DNA of 64,000 nucleotides, taken from positions 9,935-73,934 of the forward strand of contig JAGBRZ010000215.1 in NCBI GenBank assembly GCA_017632155.1, in the 5' to 3' direction. Positions 31,992-41,272 of the stretch are shown one piece after another. The DNA comes from Clostridia bacterium (GTDB lineage Bacteria; Bacillota_A; Clostridia; Oscillospirales; CAG-272). The notes beneath the pieces are model-generated. The model was not told the DNA's origin and did no database searches. It saw only the letters and a program-made list of their open reading frames with translations. The position numbers and the translations under genes were made by a program. Each line of letters starts with the position of its first letter. The first letter of the stretch is position 1.

Positions 31992-33179
31992 ATGCTGACT
32001 GAGGCTCAGAGCTTTTGGGAAGCAATAAAAAACAAAGTCCTGCAAATATGCAGGGCTGAAACAAAAAACACGCTGCGGATGGAGCGTTACACCGTAACAA
32101 CAGCGCCTGACGGTGCGGTTATAGGCGTGACGCTCCCCTACGGAACGACTGAACTTATGCTTCCCTACTCAAAGGAAGTGGCGGAAGCATCTGTCGGTGA
32201 TGTTGTTCTCGTAGCCTGGTGGGGCAGCATGAGCAACGCCAAGGTCTACTACTTCGCCAACGGCTACGAAGGTTCTTCTGGCGGCGGTGGGGGTGGCGGC
32301 ACATCCGACTACGCCGACCTCTCCAACAAGCCTCAAATCAACGGCGTGACGCTGGTCGGGAACAAAAGCGCGGCACAGCTTAGTTTGGGCACTTACTCCA
32401 AACCATCCAGCGGCATTCCTTCAACCGACTTTGCATCGGATGTTCAGACCTCTTTGGGCAAAGCAGACACGGCACTGCAAAAAGCAGGCGGAACGATGAC
32501 CGGCGCGATTGCGATGGGCGGGAACAAGGTCACAGGGCTGGGAACGCCAGCAAATGACGGAGACGCTGCGACCAAAAAATATGTGGACGATGAAATTGCC
32601 GGTATTGGAACGGTATTCAATATCAAGGGAGATGTGGCGACCGTCAACGACCTACCGGCCAGCGGGAACACCGTTGGCGATGTGTACTATGTCCAGTCTG
32701 TATCTGCGGCTTTTATCTGGCTTGAAACCACCGCACACCCAACTGGCTATTGGGAAGAGTTCGGCGAACCGATTGACCTTTCGGGCTACATCGAGAAGCC
32801 GACTACCGCATCTGCAAACCAGTTTCTTATGTTCAATGGGACGCTATGGGTGGCGGCAAACAAACCAACATACACGCCAAGCGAAATAGGCGCAGAACCG
32901 GCGGTTGAAGAGGTTGTTGTATCTACGGGCGGCTCAGTAACACAGGCTCTTGACTCAGGCAAGATATACAAATTTACGGGCGCGTTGACCGCGTTGACTC
33001 TTACACTTAATGCGGCGACGGCTCCTGCGCAGTACCATTTCAGCTTTTCCAGTGGGGCATCTGCGGTCTCCCCGTTCCCTATTTCCGGCGTGACAATGCC
33101 AAGTGGATTTGCTGTGGAAGCAAATATGTATTATGAAGTGGATGTGCTTGATGGCTATGGAATAGCCCAAGCGTGGTGA
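31992..33179 (+). CDS. Tail fibre-like protein
   Basis: In this 395-residue protein residues ~1-90 resemble a tail-attachment domain. A Gly-rich hinge (~95-103) leads into fibre-type repeats: SDYADLSNKPQINGVTLVGN, GGTMTGAIAMGGNKVTGLG and NDGDAATKKYVDDEI. The C-terminal ~90 residues (SGKIYKFTGALTALTLTL...) form a beta-rich tip. It is probably part of the baseplate-associated fibre that contacts the host. It starts behind GGGAGGAAA. Confidence 0.7.
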   Translation: MLTEAQSFWEAIKNKVLQICRAETKNTLRMERYTVTTAPDGAVIGVTLPYGTTELMLPYSKEVAEASVGDVVLVAWWGSMSNAKVYYFANGYEGSSGGGGGGGTSDYADLSNKPQINGVTLVGNKSAAQLSLGTYSKPSSGIPSTDFASDVQTSLGKADTALQKAGGTMTGAIAMGGNKVTGLGTPANDGDAATKKYVDDEIAGIGTVFNIKGDVATVNDLPASGNTVGDVYYVQSVSAAFIWLETTAHPTGYWEEFGEPIDLSGYIEKPTTASANQFLMFNGTLWVAANKPTYTPSEIGAEPAVEEVVVSTGGSVTQALDSGKIYKFTGALTALTLTLNAATAPAQYHFSFSSGASAVSPFPISGVTMPSGFAVEANMYYEVDVLDGYGIAQAW

Positions 33180-33183
33180 ATAC

Positions 33184-33834
33184 ATGGATCTAATTACAAG
33201 GCGAAGAATGATGATGGCCGGAATTGAAGTGCCGCCAGTGCCTGAGTGGGATTACGAGTGGACTACATCGTCTGGCGTTTATCCGAGCCAAGATGGTTGG
33301 ACGAAAACAATCGGTACGACGGGAACGGCAAGCGAGGCTTTGGAAAGCGGATATTACCGCATGAAAGCAAAGACATCCAACGCCTATATACAGTACCAAT
33401 GGCCTACTGTTTACGACAAAGGCGTTTTGTTTGTAAGTTTCAGGATAACCACAACCGCTTCGTGCCTGCGCGTTTATCTGGGAAACGCGACATCATCCAT
33501 AGGAGTGCGTGTTAATTATACAAGTACAAGTTCCCAGAGGGCGATTTATCTTCAAGACGCTTCCACCCCCTCATCTGGCATGACCCAAATAGGGTCGTTT
33601 ACATACAACAAGACATACAATCTCCAGCTTGAATACGACAATGGATATGGCAACGTGTGGTGGAGGAACTATACGGATGGAGAGGATTGGGCGTTAATTG
33701 CAAGCAATGTAGACTGCTCGACCATTATAAATGCACCAGCGGGCGGCGGAGCGTCCATAAGGTACGTTGCGCTGAGTTCAAGCCAGCAAAGCTGTACTCT
33801 TTACCAAACAAAAATGAAGTTTAACAGAACTTAA
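33184..33834 (+). CDS. Tail tip/receptor-binding-like protein
   Basis: The 216-residue protein has a short basic N-terminus (LITRRRMMMA, common at the start of Clostridia phage tail-tip proteins), then a Ser/Thr/Tyr-rich beta sandwich resembling a lectin or jelly-roll domain (YIQYQWPTVYDKGVLFVSF, LQLEYDNGYGNVWW). It lies between fibre and FN3-type genes. Receptor binding is inferred. The ribosome site is weak and the gene follows 4 bp after the fibre gene, suggesting coupling. Confidence 0.5.
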   Translation: MDLITRRRMMMAGIEVPPVPEWDYEWTTSSGVYPSQDGWTKTIGTTGTASEALESGYYRMKAKTSNAYIQYQWPTVYDKGVLFVSFRITTTASCLRVYLGNATSSIGVRVNYTSTSSQRAIYLQDASTPSSGMTQIGSFTYNKTYNLQLEYDNGYGNVWWRNYTDGEDWALIASNVDCSTIINAPAGGGASIRYVALSSSQQSCTLYQTKMKFNRT

Positions 33835-33862
33835 TCAAGGCGCAGGAAAGAGGTGAGCGAGT

Positions 33863-35524
33863 TTGCTCTTTCAACCTTCCAACATAACCCCCGATGAAGT
33901 TTATGGAACCGGCACGGTAGATCTGTCCCAGCCTTACATGAACGTATCGTGGCGGGTATCGGGCGATTCGCCGATGGTGGCATATCGAATCTCCATTTAT
34001 GAGAATACGCCTGAATCCACCGGGCTTATCACAACCACAAAGACTGTTCTGGATGAACCATTCTGGGGCGTGAACTACGCCGGGGAAACGCAACTATTCA
34101 CAGCGGCAATTCCCACAACGAACTTTGCCGCAAACGGCATTATCAACGGAAACGACTATAAATTCTACATCACGCAATGGTGGGGGAACACCAACGATGA
34201 AAGCATACGGCAGGCGACAGCTTCCGTGTTCCGTGGCCGTGCGACTCCTACCCTCACAATCAACACGATTCCAGACCCGCTGACAAGCTACGCATATTCT
34301 TTCACGGCCACTTATGCGCAGGCACAAGGAGATGGAATCCGATGGGTGCGGTGGCAAATCGCGGATGCAGACAGCGAGGACGCTCCGTTTGTGGACACCG
34401 GCCCGATCTACGGCACGGGAGAACTCCGTGTGGACTATGACGGATTCATCACGGACAACCAATACGCCGTTAAATGCACCATTGAAACACTCAACGGCAT
34501 CCAGGTAACAACCGACTGGTACGAGTTCCTTGTGGATTACTCCGTGAGCGTATCTCCCGGCTCTGTGGAAGCCTGCCAGGTTGCCAACGACTGCTATGTG
34601 TGGGTGCAGTGGGACAGCGTTCTAGTGGCTGACGGCTACTCCGTTTTCCGCAGGAGAGACGGGGATGACCGCCTTGTAAAGATAGCGGATGTTCCGGCTA
34701 CCGCAGGACAGATTCGTGATTACAGCGCACAGAGCGGAAACACCTATACATATTATGTGTTTCCCACCGGCTCCCTTGCCTATCTGACCGATCCGATGGT
34801 GTCCGACCCTGTGAAAGTCCAGTATTGGCTGTGGGGAATCATTGAAGCGGAACAGATAGCTAAGAACGAGTACAGCGTCCTCTCCACATACCTATTTAAA
34901 TATGGCGCAGGCGGCGTTGGCGAGGGTCAGTTCAGCAACAACAACAATCCGAGCGTGAACCTGAACTTCACCAGATACCCCACAAGGCAGGGAAGCTCCG
35001 CCAACTATCTGACCGGCAGCGTAGGCGGGTATATTGGAACCGTGACGCAGAACACAAGGGAGTATTACGACAGCGTTAACCTTGAGGAAGCGCTGCGGAA
35101 ACTCTCGGTTACAAAGAACGCTCTGTTCCTTGCCGATCCGAAGGGTCACTTCCTGCGAATCCATACCAGCGCACCGATTTCTTTCTCCGTAAACCACAAG
35201 GCAGTACAGATGCCCATTACGCTTACGGTTTCCTGGACAGAGATCGGCACGACAGAGGGCGTCCACGTTATCGCCTACCCTGGCGGGGACTTCTATCCCA
35301 CCGACAGGATAATCTTTACCACAGTCCGCATCGACACGGCCACGGGCGCATTGATTTGGGAAACCCCGGATAACTACTCCGGCAGCGGTTCGACTCTTAA
35401 TCTCAGCGAAGGTCAGCTCTACCAGAATGATGGCGGCTCATTCATCCCCGCAACGATGGCGATAGATGCGGATACGAAAATCCTGTCCGCAACCCTGGCT
35501 GACGAAGGTGGTGGCGGAGAATGA
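33863..35524 (+). CDS. Tail protein with fibronectin-III-like domains
   Basis: The 553-residue protein starts at TTG 33863 behind AAAGAGG. Residues ~20-225 contain two or three beta-sandwich repeats (YMNVSWRVSGDSPMVAYRIS, DGIRWVRWQIAD), and ~235-320 fit an FN3 domain (CYVWVQWDSVLVADGYSVFR, GNTYTYYV). The C-terminal part is beta-rich with a Gly/Ser tail. FN3 domains are common spacers or carbohydrate contacts in phage tails. It overlaps the next gene by 4 bases. Confidence 0.65.
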   Translation: MLFQPSNITPDEVYGTGTVDLSQPYMNVSWRVSGDSPMVAYRISIYENTPESTGLITTTKTVLDEPFWGVNYAGETQLFTAAIPTTNFAANGIINGNDYKFYITQWWGNTNDESIRQATASVFRGRATPTLTINTIPDPLTSYAYSFTATYAQAQGDGIRWVRWQIADADSEDAPFVDTGPIYGTGELRVDYDGFITDNQYAVKCTIETLNGIQVTTDWYEFLVDYSVSVSPGSVEACQVANDCYVWVQWDSVLVADGYSVFRRRDGDDRLVKIADVPATAGQIRDYSAQSGNTYTYYVFPTGSLAYLTDPMVSDPVKVQYWLWGIIEAEQIAKNEYSVLSTYLFKYGAGGVGEGQFSNNNNPSVNLNFTRYPTRQGSSANYLTGSVGGYIGTVTQNTREYYDSVNLEEALRKLSVTKNALFLADPKGHFLRIHTSAPISFSVNHKAVQMPITLTVSWTEIGTTEGVHVIAYPGGDFYPTDRIIFTTVRIDTATGALIWETPDNYSGSGSTLNLSEGQLYQNDGGSFIPATMAIDADTKILSATLADEGGGGE

Positions 35525-35853
35525 TTGTACAGAAACGAACCACCGTAGGGCCGGGAACGAGTCTCACATTTAACGGAGGGTCGCTCCCGGTGGGCATACA
35601 CTCCCTGAAGATTTACGGACGCTCGGAGCAGGCGACAACCCCTACGGAAAGCAACCCGGTAGCGATCACTTCGGTGGCAAGCAGCGGTTCTATGACAATC
35701 TACTTTATTTCAGGGCTTGTGGCAGAAACGCATACTTTTACATTTCCAAGTGGGCTGAAAGGTTTGAAGATTGCACCGGGCGGATACCTTATAGGCAACG
35801 ATATGTACCTGATGAACAACCTTGGGCAAAAACTGAAAGCGAAAATAAATTGA
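35521..35853 (+). CDS. Small beta-rich tail-module protein
   Basis: The 110-residue protein is composed of alternating hydrophobic strands (PGTSLTFNGGSLPVG, SMTIYFISGLVAETHTFTF). The start overlaps the previous stop region. It is probably a minor tail-tip or fibre-associated domain. No family is recognised. Confidence 0.5.
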   Translation: MIVQKRTTVGPGTSLTFNGGSLPVGIHSLKIYGRSEQATTPTESNPVAITSVASSGSMTIYFISGLVAETHTFTFPSGLKGLKIAPGGYLIGNDMYLMNNLGQKLKAKIN

Positions 35854-35862
35854 GGTGAGAAA

Positions 35863-37104
35863 ATGCCATACGAAGGTGAAATTGTTGTAAACAATCTTCC
35901 GCTGGGAACGACACCTAACCAAGTGGACAAGATAATGCTGATTGACCATGAAACGGGAGAGCTGAAACAGTTTGACGTTGCGTCTCTTAGTACGGTAGTT
36001 TCCGACGTTTCCTTCACCAATGCCGCGAAAAACTCATTGATAGCATTGTTGGAAAAGGTTGCGTACATTGATGAGCATGGCCGGCAATATCTTGATGAAC
36101 TGATTACTAACCTCGCAGCCACTGTTACCAGTATTTCTGCAGCATTTACACAGGGAGCCAATGTGATCTATACCAATGACAGCCTGGACACTCTGCGGCA
36201 GTATCTGGTAGTAACAGCTAACTGGTCCGATGGTACAAGTGACACGGTTTCAACATACGCACTGAGCGGAATACTCGCAGAAGGAACGCAGACGATCACA
36301 GTTATATACGGTGGTCAAACTGATACATTTACTGTTAATTGCACAGTTAACGGATTCCTGTACCACTTTGAACAATCTATTCTTTCCAGCGGAAGTAAAG
36401 ATTTCGGATGGACTGGACCGCTGAACTACGGCACCGGTTACGCAGGAACAGGCTATTCCTACGAACATCTGGCAGATGCAGACACCGATTCTGGAACGAT
36501 CAAAAACACAAGTCTTTCCAATGCTCAAAAGCCTGCTTTAACAAATGACTTTACCATTGCCGGATGGTCAAAGGTTGGCGCAATGACTTTTTCTGCATAT
36601 ATTCTTGCGTCCATCAAATACAACACCACTGAATCAGCCACAAATGTACCAAACGCCCTGACTGCCGATTCTATTGAAAACCTGGCAAGCGGATGGACTG
36701 CAGATGTAACTGCAGTGGAATCTGCGAGATATAAGGGTTTACGATTCCACACCATTTCCGGCAAGCTCGCCATTTCATTGTTTGCATCTGATGGAACAAA
36801 TAGGGCCAGAGTGACACTAACACCTCCGGGGACGCTTGACTGGACGGTATGGCATCATTACGCGCTCACACGCGAAAACGGTATAATCAGACTTTTCATA
36901 GACGGCAATCTCATCTGCAACTTCACGTACAACAAAGCACTGTACTTTAATACGCAAGTGACAACCGCAGGCGCTTTTAAAGCCGATGCTGATAACCCCA
37001 GTGATACGATCACATTCACTGTGCCGGCGTATGTGGATGATATATTTGTTGCAGATTATGCTAAGTGGACTACAGCATTTGATCCGGCTTCAATTATGTA
37101 CTAA
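35863..37104 (+). CDS. Receptor-binding protein with LamG-like domain
   Basis: In this 413-residue protein residues ~1-85 form a coiled-coil-like attachment part. Residues ~90-160 form an Ig-like domain (YLVVTANWSDGTSDTVSTYA, TQTITVIYGGQ). The remainder resembles a LamG/concanavalin-like lectin (FTIAGWSKVG, LDWTVWHHYALTRENGIIRL, DDIFVADYAKW). It should bind host surface glycans. The gene looks AT-richer than its neighbours, hinting at separate acquisition. GAGGTGAG precedes the ATG. Confidence 0.65.
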   Translation: MPYEGEIVVNNLPLGTTPNQVDKIMLIDHETGELKQFDVASLSTVVSDVSFTNAAKNSLIALLEKVAYIDEHGRQYLDELITNLAATVTSISAAFTQGANVIYTNDSLDTLRQYLVVTANWSDGTSDTVSTYALSGILAEGTQTITVIYGGQTDTFTVNCTVNGFLYHFEQSILSSGSKDFGWTGPLNYGTGYAGTGYSYEHLADADTDSGTIKNTSLSNAQKPALTNDFTIAGWSKVGAMTFSAYILASIKYNTTESATNVPNALTADSIENLASGWTADVTAVESARYKGLRFHTISGKLAISLFASDGTNRARVTLTPPGTLDWTVWHHYALTRENGIIRLFIDGNLICNFTYNKALYFNTQVTTAGAFKADADNPSDTITFTVPAYVDDIFVADYAKWTTAFDPASIMY

Positions 37105-37117
37105 GGAGGTGTGACAT

Positions 37118-38410
37118 ATGAGCGTTTACGATATCAACGGAAACATTATAAGTACGGATTCAAGTCTGAGCGAGTCGGCAGAGTTTGAAATCGTCGCCGC
37201 CAATGGTGACAAGGCTGCGCTTGCATGGGAACAGGGGACTCTTTCATATTCCGGTGAGAACTATTCTGCCACCACAAGACTGAGGACCGTCCACACGGTA
37301 CGCTGGGACAGTCTGCGATACATCTTTGTACATTGCCCCGAAGGGTACAAGGCCCGTGCTGCCATCTATTCGGCAGAGACTTCGACACCCACTTTTGTAA
37401 AATTCACGGATTATGCGACGGGGAACCAGATCATCGAGCACGAAAACGCTTCCTACATTTACAGGTTCCTGTTTGCAACGGACGATTTTGACACCATAAC
37501 TCCGTCCGATATGCCGGAAGACTTTTACATTGTCCCCGTTTATCTTCCCCTGTGGGATGAGAAAAGCAACGGGATGTCAGTTGGCCCGTACACGACAGCG
37601 AGAAGCAACCCGGAAAAGGTCGCAGAGATTGTTGCTGTAGCCAACACCTATTGGAACAATCGGAATGAGTATCTCAACGGAAACCGGGTTATGGTTTACG
37701 GACAGACGACAATCCTCGACCAAGACACCTACACCAATAATATTGATTGCAGTACCTTCGTGGGGCTGTGTATCCGAGGGATTCCCTTCAACGATACGCC
37801 GTATCACACCGGGGAAGATAGGTCGAAAGATTCCTACAAAGCAAACCCGGCATATGACTGGAGTATTGACCCATTTGAGTTTACTCTCGCTGACGAGCCA
37901 GGAGTCAGAATACGAAGCGTTTCAAGAATCGCAAAGTGGATGTACGACCAGCGAAGAATGGTTGTCATCGACAAGAAGCTCGTGAACGTTGAAGCAGGCG
38001 ATATTGTCTGCTACTCCAGGCTTGACAGCGACGGAGGGTATCTGAACCCCCACCGTTTCATGGCGATGACGCATACGGGTCTTGTCATTTCCAAACGCGC
38101 CGTTTCGATCTATGACTCTACAAAAACGTACGCGGTCGGAGACTGTGTTCAGTACAGCGGCGCGCTGTATGAGTGCAAGACCGCTGTCTCGACGGCCGAG
38201 GCATGGACCGCCTCGCATTGGACAAAGCTCTATGACACATGGGATATAAACTCCGTACCGTACTGCCATATCGTCATGGAATCCACGACAACAACGCCGA
38301 CGATCCACACGCACGTTCTTGAACGGAACTGGGAAGACCCCACGGTTGTCAACGTGAACAATATCCACACACTCACGGCCGTATGCCGACCTGATTTGGG
38401 GAGTTTGTGA
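37118..38410 (+). CDS. NlpC/P60-like tail hydrolase with sugar-binding insert
   Basis: In this 430-residue protein residues ~1-145 form a beta-rich module. Residues ~165-330 look like an NlpC/P60-type cysteine peptidase: C211 in NIDCSTFVGLCIRG, then VEAGDIVCYSR and H319 in MTHTGLV. An insert or extension at ~331-371 (YAVGDCVQYSGALYECKTA, WTASHWTKL) matches a CBM5/12-like carbohydrate-binding motif, followed by a THTHV segment. It probably opens the peptidoglycan locally at infection. It starts behind AAGGAGG. Confidence 0.65.
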   Translation: MSVYDINGNIISTDSSLSESAEFEIVAANGDKAALAWEQGTLSYSGENYSATTRLRTVHTVRWDSLRYIFVHCPEGYKARAAIYSAETSTPTFVKFTDYATGNQIIEHENASYIYRFLFATDDFDTITPSDMPEDFYIVPVYLPLWDEKSNGMSVGPYTTARSNPEKVAEIVAVANTYWNNRNEYLNGNRVMVYGQTTILDQDTYTNNIDCSTFVGLCIRGIPFNDTPYHTGEDRSKDSYKANPAYDWSIDPFEFTLADEPGVRIRSVSRIAKWMYDQRRMVVIDKKLVNVEAGDIVCYSRLDSDGGYLNPHRFMAMTHTGLVISKRAVSIYDSTKTYAVGDCVQYSGALYECKTAVSTAEAWTASHWTKLYDTWDINSVPYCHIVMESTTTTPTIHTHVLERNWEDPTVVNVNNIHTLTAVCRPDLGSL

Positions 38411-38429
38411 TCTCAGCAAGAGGTGAAAC

Positions 38430-40025
38430 ATGAATTACACCTACATCGACAGCAACGGTGACAAGTGGATATGCGACACGATAGAGTCTGACGGGAACGG
38501 CGGATACAACTACGTTCAGCGGATTGGGACGATAGCCTCGTACAACGGCGAGGCTGTCACCCCGCCGTATATGTCCACCACGGGTACGCTGACCACCGGG
38601 GCTACGGTCATATATGTGCTTGCCACGCCGGTTGTGACCCCACTGACAAACACGGGGCTTGAACAAATTGTTATCGGCACGGGAATAAACAACATTGCCG
38701 CGTCCGATTCCCCGGAGATGGAACTGAGCTTCATTGCGTGGTCGGAAGAGGGAGGTACGCCTGCGCAGCAGTACGAGGCGTATCTTGCCCAGCTTGAAAA
38801 CAACTTCACCAAGATTGCCAAGCTGGAGTTTCTGAATCCCGGCGGCGGCGTGGCGTTTGCTTTGGACAACAACGCCCTGAACAGACGCTCCGGCGCGTTT
38901 TTGCAGGAAGGTACGATCACTTGCAACTGGAACAACGGACGCAGACGGCAGGCCACGGTGACGCTGGCAAACCTTGACGGGGAGTACGAGTACAATGTGT
39001 CCCATGTGTGGTTCGGACAGGAAATCCGGCTGTCTGAGGGGCTGATTCTCCCAGACGGAACGGAATACTACATCCCACAGGGAGTGTTCCTGATCGAGAA
39101 CCCGCAGGAAAGCCTCCACCCCGACCAAAACACCGTGACCCTTTCCCTTGTGGACAAATGGGCGAACCTTGATGGTTCTCTGTTCGGAAACCTTGAGGAC
39201 GTTTATTCCGTAACAGAAGGGACGAACATCTTTTCCGCTGTTGCGGCTACGCTGACGCTGGATAAATTCACCATGCAAAGCGGGGGCAGCAATCCCATAG
39301 ACGGAACGGCCCCGCTGTTCACGGACTACTACAATGGGAAGACGCAGACGCTTACGGACGGAAGCACGGTTTCCCTTATCAACGCACCCCACGACTTCGC
39401 ATCGGCCAGTTCCGGCACGTTGGCGGATGTAATCCTTGGTCTTACGGAGATGATTGCCGGGGACGTGGGATACAACCCGGTGGGAAGACTGACGATTAAC
39501 CCATCGCAGGACGATATTACAGACGCAGACAAGCCGATCCTCTGGGAGTTCACGCAGGGGAAGAAATCCTTCCTCGGCGCAGAGTATTCTCCCAAGCCCA
39601 CTCAGGTTTTCAATGATGTGATTGTGGTGGGGGCCACATCGGACACCAACGCCACGGCAAGGGGACGAGCGCAAAACCTGGATAACGCTTCCGACACCTG
39701 CGTGAGCCGCATCGGGCTGAAGACCACGCGGATAGAGATGACAGACTATTACTCCGATCAGATGTGCAAGGATTACGCAGAGTGGCAGTTGAAAAGAGTA
39801 GCTGCCATGTCCAAGGAAGTGACCGTGACCTCTTCACAGATGTTTCATATCGTTGAAAACCAGCTTATTACCGTGCAGAGAAACGACAAACCCGGAAGCC
39901 CGGTTGAACGCCATCTGGTAAGAGGCTTCACAAGACCGATAGGACAGACTGGAACCATGACCATCAACTGCGTGAGCGTGAACGACTTCCCCATCGCCAC
40001 GATCATCGAAGACAACGCAGATTAA
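38430..40025 (+). CDS. Baseplate/tail hub-like protein
   Basis: The 531-residue protein is beta-rich. Its central part (~135-260: GTITCNWNNGRRRQATVTLA, VWFGQEIRLSEGLILPDG, FLIENPQESLHPDQNTVTLS) and C-terminal RNDKPGSPVERHLVRGF segment resemble siphovirus tail hub or DUF5048-type proteins around the tail tip. It likely anchors fibres and the tail-tip enzyme. GAGGTGAAA precedes the ATG. Confidence 0.6.
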   Translation: MNYTYIDSNGDKWICDTIESDGNGGYNYVQRIGTIASYNGEAVTPPYMSTTGTLTTGATVIYVLATPVVTPLTNTGLEQIVIGTGINNIAASDSPEMELSFIAWSEEGGTPAQQYEAYLAQLENNFTKIAKLEFLNPGGGVAFALDNNALNRRSGAFLQEGTITCNWNNGRRRQATVTLANLDGEYEYNVSHVWFGQEIRLSEGLILPDGTEYYIPQGVFLIENPQESLHPDQNTVTLSLVDKWANLDGSLFGNLEDVYSVTEGTNIFSAVAATLTLDKFTMQSGGSNPIDGTAPLFTDYYNGKTQTLTDGSTVSLINAPHDFASASSGTLADVILGLTEMIAGDVGYNPVGRLTINPSQDDITDADKPILWEFTQGKKSFLGAEYSPKPTQVFNDVIVVGATSDTNATARGRAQNLDNASDTCVSRIGLKTTRIEMTDYYSDQMCKDYAEWQLKRVAAMSKEVTVTSSQMFHIVENQLITVQRNDKPGSPVERHLVRGFTRPIGQTGTMTINCVSVNDFPIATIIEDNAD

Positions 40026-40039
40026 ACGGAGGATAAAAA

Positions 40040-40534
40040 ATGGCAACATACAATCTCGGCCAAGTTGCGGTAATCAATAGGGGCGCGTGGGCATCCGGCA
40101 CGGCCTACGCACCGCTGAACACCGTGACGCATAACGGCGGTTCGTTCATGGCGATTGCCGCCAACACAAACAAAGAACCCGGAGTAGCGTCCGGGTGGGC
40201 AAGCTACTGGGTAGCCATGTCCAAGGGTATCAAGACCATAAATGTTACCGCCCTCTCCACCACGCAGGCCCAGGTCACGGTGACTTTCTCTGACGGAAGC
40301 ACAGCCACCGCCGGAACCTTCACCACCGGTGGGATTCCCGACGGCTCTATCACTACGGAGAAAATCGCAAACCACAATGTGACTGCCGCAAAGCTTGGCA
40401 CTGACATTCTCCCCTCAGATGTCGGCTTTTATATCGGCGTTGCCAACCCGCCTACAGCATGGGACGGAACCGGCACAAGACCGCCCGGAGGACTCAAGCC
40501 GGGTCAGGTGTACTTTACCTACACCAACACATGA
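40040..40534 (+). CDS. Tail accessory protein with carbohydrate-binding motif
   Basis: The 164-residue protein opens with VAVINRGAWASGTAYAPLNT and SGWASYWVAMSKG, a CBM5/12-like motif seen in many phage tails. A strand-rich part with DGSTATAGTFTTGG and a fibre-type ITTEKIANHNVTAAKLG stretch follow. Probably a fibre tip or adhesion accessory. GGAGG lies before the ATG. Confidence 0.6.
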   Translation: MATYNLGQVAVINRGAWASGTAYAPLNTVTHNGGSFMAIAANTNKEPGVASGWASYWVAMSKGIKTINVTALSTTQAQVTVTFSDGSTATAGTFTTGGIPDGSITTEKIANHNVTAAKLGTDILPSDVGFYIGVANPPTAWDGTGTRPPGGLKPGQVYFTYTNT

Positions 40535-40549
40535 GGGGTGGGATAGCCA

Positions 40550-41260
40550 ATGGCAACCACAATTCTTGACGGAACCCGATACGCCGGGTCAGCGGTAGGT
40601 AAGTATTCTGCGGAATACACTTACGCGAGAAGCGGAAACTATGTGCGTTATACCCTGACAGTTACCACGCTTGTTAACAGCGGTTATAGTGAATACTACG
40701 GCTACGCTGACATAACGTGGACTGTCGCTGGGGTGACAGCAACCGGGAATATCCCCAGGCACAGCGGTACACAGTCAACCACTCTTTATGTTGATGTGTA
40801 TGGCGGTGCAACTTCCAGTACCACGAAATCGGCCTCATGCACGTTGAAGGACAACTACAGCTCCACTTTTGCCAGCGCCAACCCGAATGTTCCCTTCCCC
40901 GCTGGCGGCACTTATACCGTAACCTTCAACGCCAACGGCGGATCTACTCCGACAGCCAGCAAGACTGTAGTGTATGGCAGCACATACGGTACACTTCCCA
41001 CGCCGACACGAAGCGGCTATGCTTTCCTTGGATGGTTTACCGACTCCAGCGCCGGAACTCAGGTAACAGCTTCCACAACGGTTAATCTGTCGGCCAACCA
41101 AACGCTGTATGCCCACTGGGTCAAAACAAATATCCCGGTTTTCACGAACCTGAACGGCACGATTACGCAGTTTGAAAAGGCTTGGGCCAATGTGAGCGGT
41201 GAGATCAAGGAATGTACCGTCTATGTCAATGTAAACGGCACGATATACCACCTGATATAA
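40550..41260 (+). CDS. Tail protein with InlB B-repeat
   Basis: In this 236-residue protein residues ~1-110 form a beta-rich domain with many Tyr, Ser and Thr. Residues ~117-190 form a classical Listeria-Bacteroides/InlB B-repeat ([41 protein letters not shown]). B-repeats occur on bacterial surface adhesins and on gut phage tails. Here it probably supports host-surface adhesion. It starts behind GAGGGGTGGG. Confidence 0.75.
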   Translation: MATTILDGTRYAGSAVGKYSAEYTYARSGNYVRYTLTVTTLVNSGYSEYYGYADITWTVAGVTATGNIPRHSGTQSTTLYVDVYGGATSSTTKSASCTLKDNYSSTFASANPNVPFPAGGTYTVTFNANGGSTPTASKTVVYGSTYGTLPTPTRSGYAFLGWFTDSSAGTQVTASTTVNLSANQTLYAHWVKTNIPVFTNLNGTITQFEKAWANVSGEIKECTVYVNVNGTIYHLI

Positions 41261-41272
41261 GGAGGACTGCGT

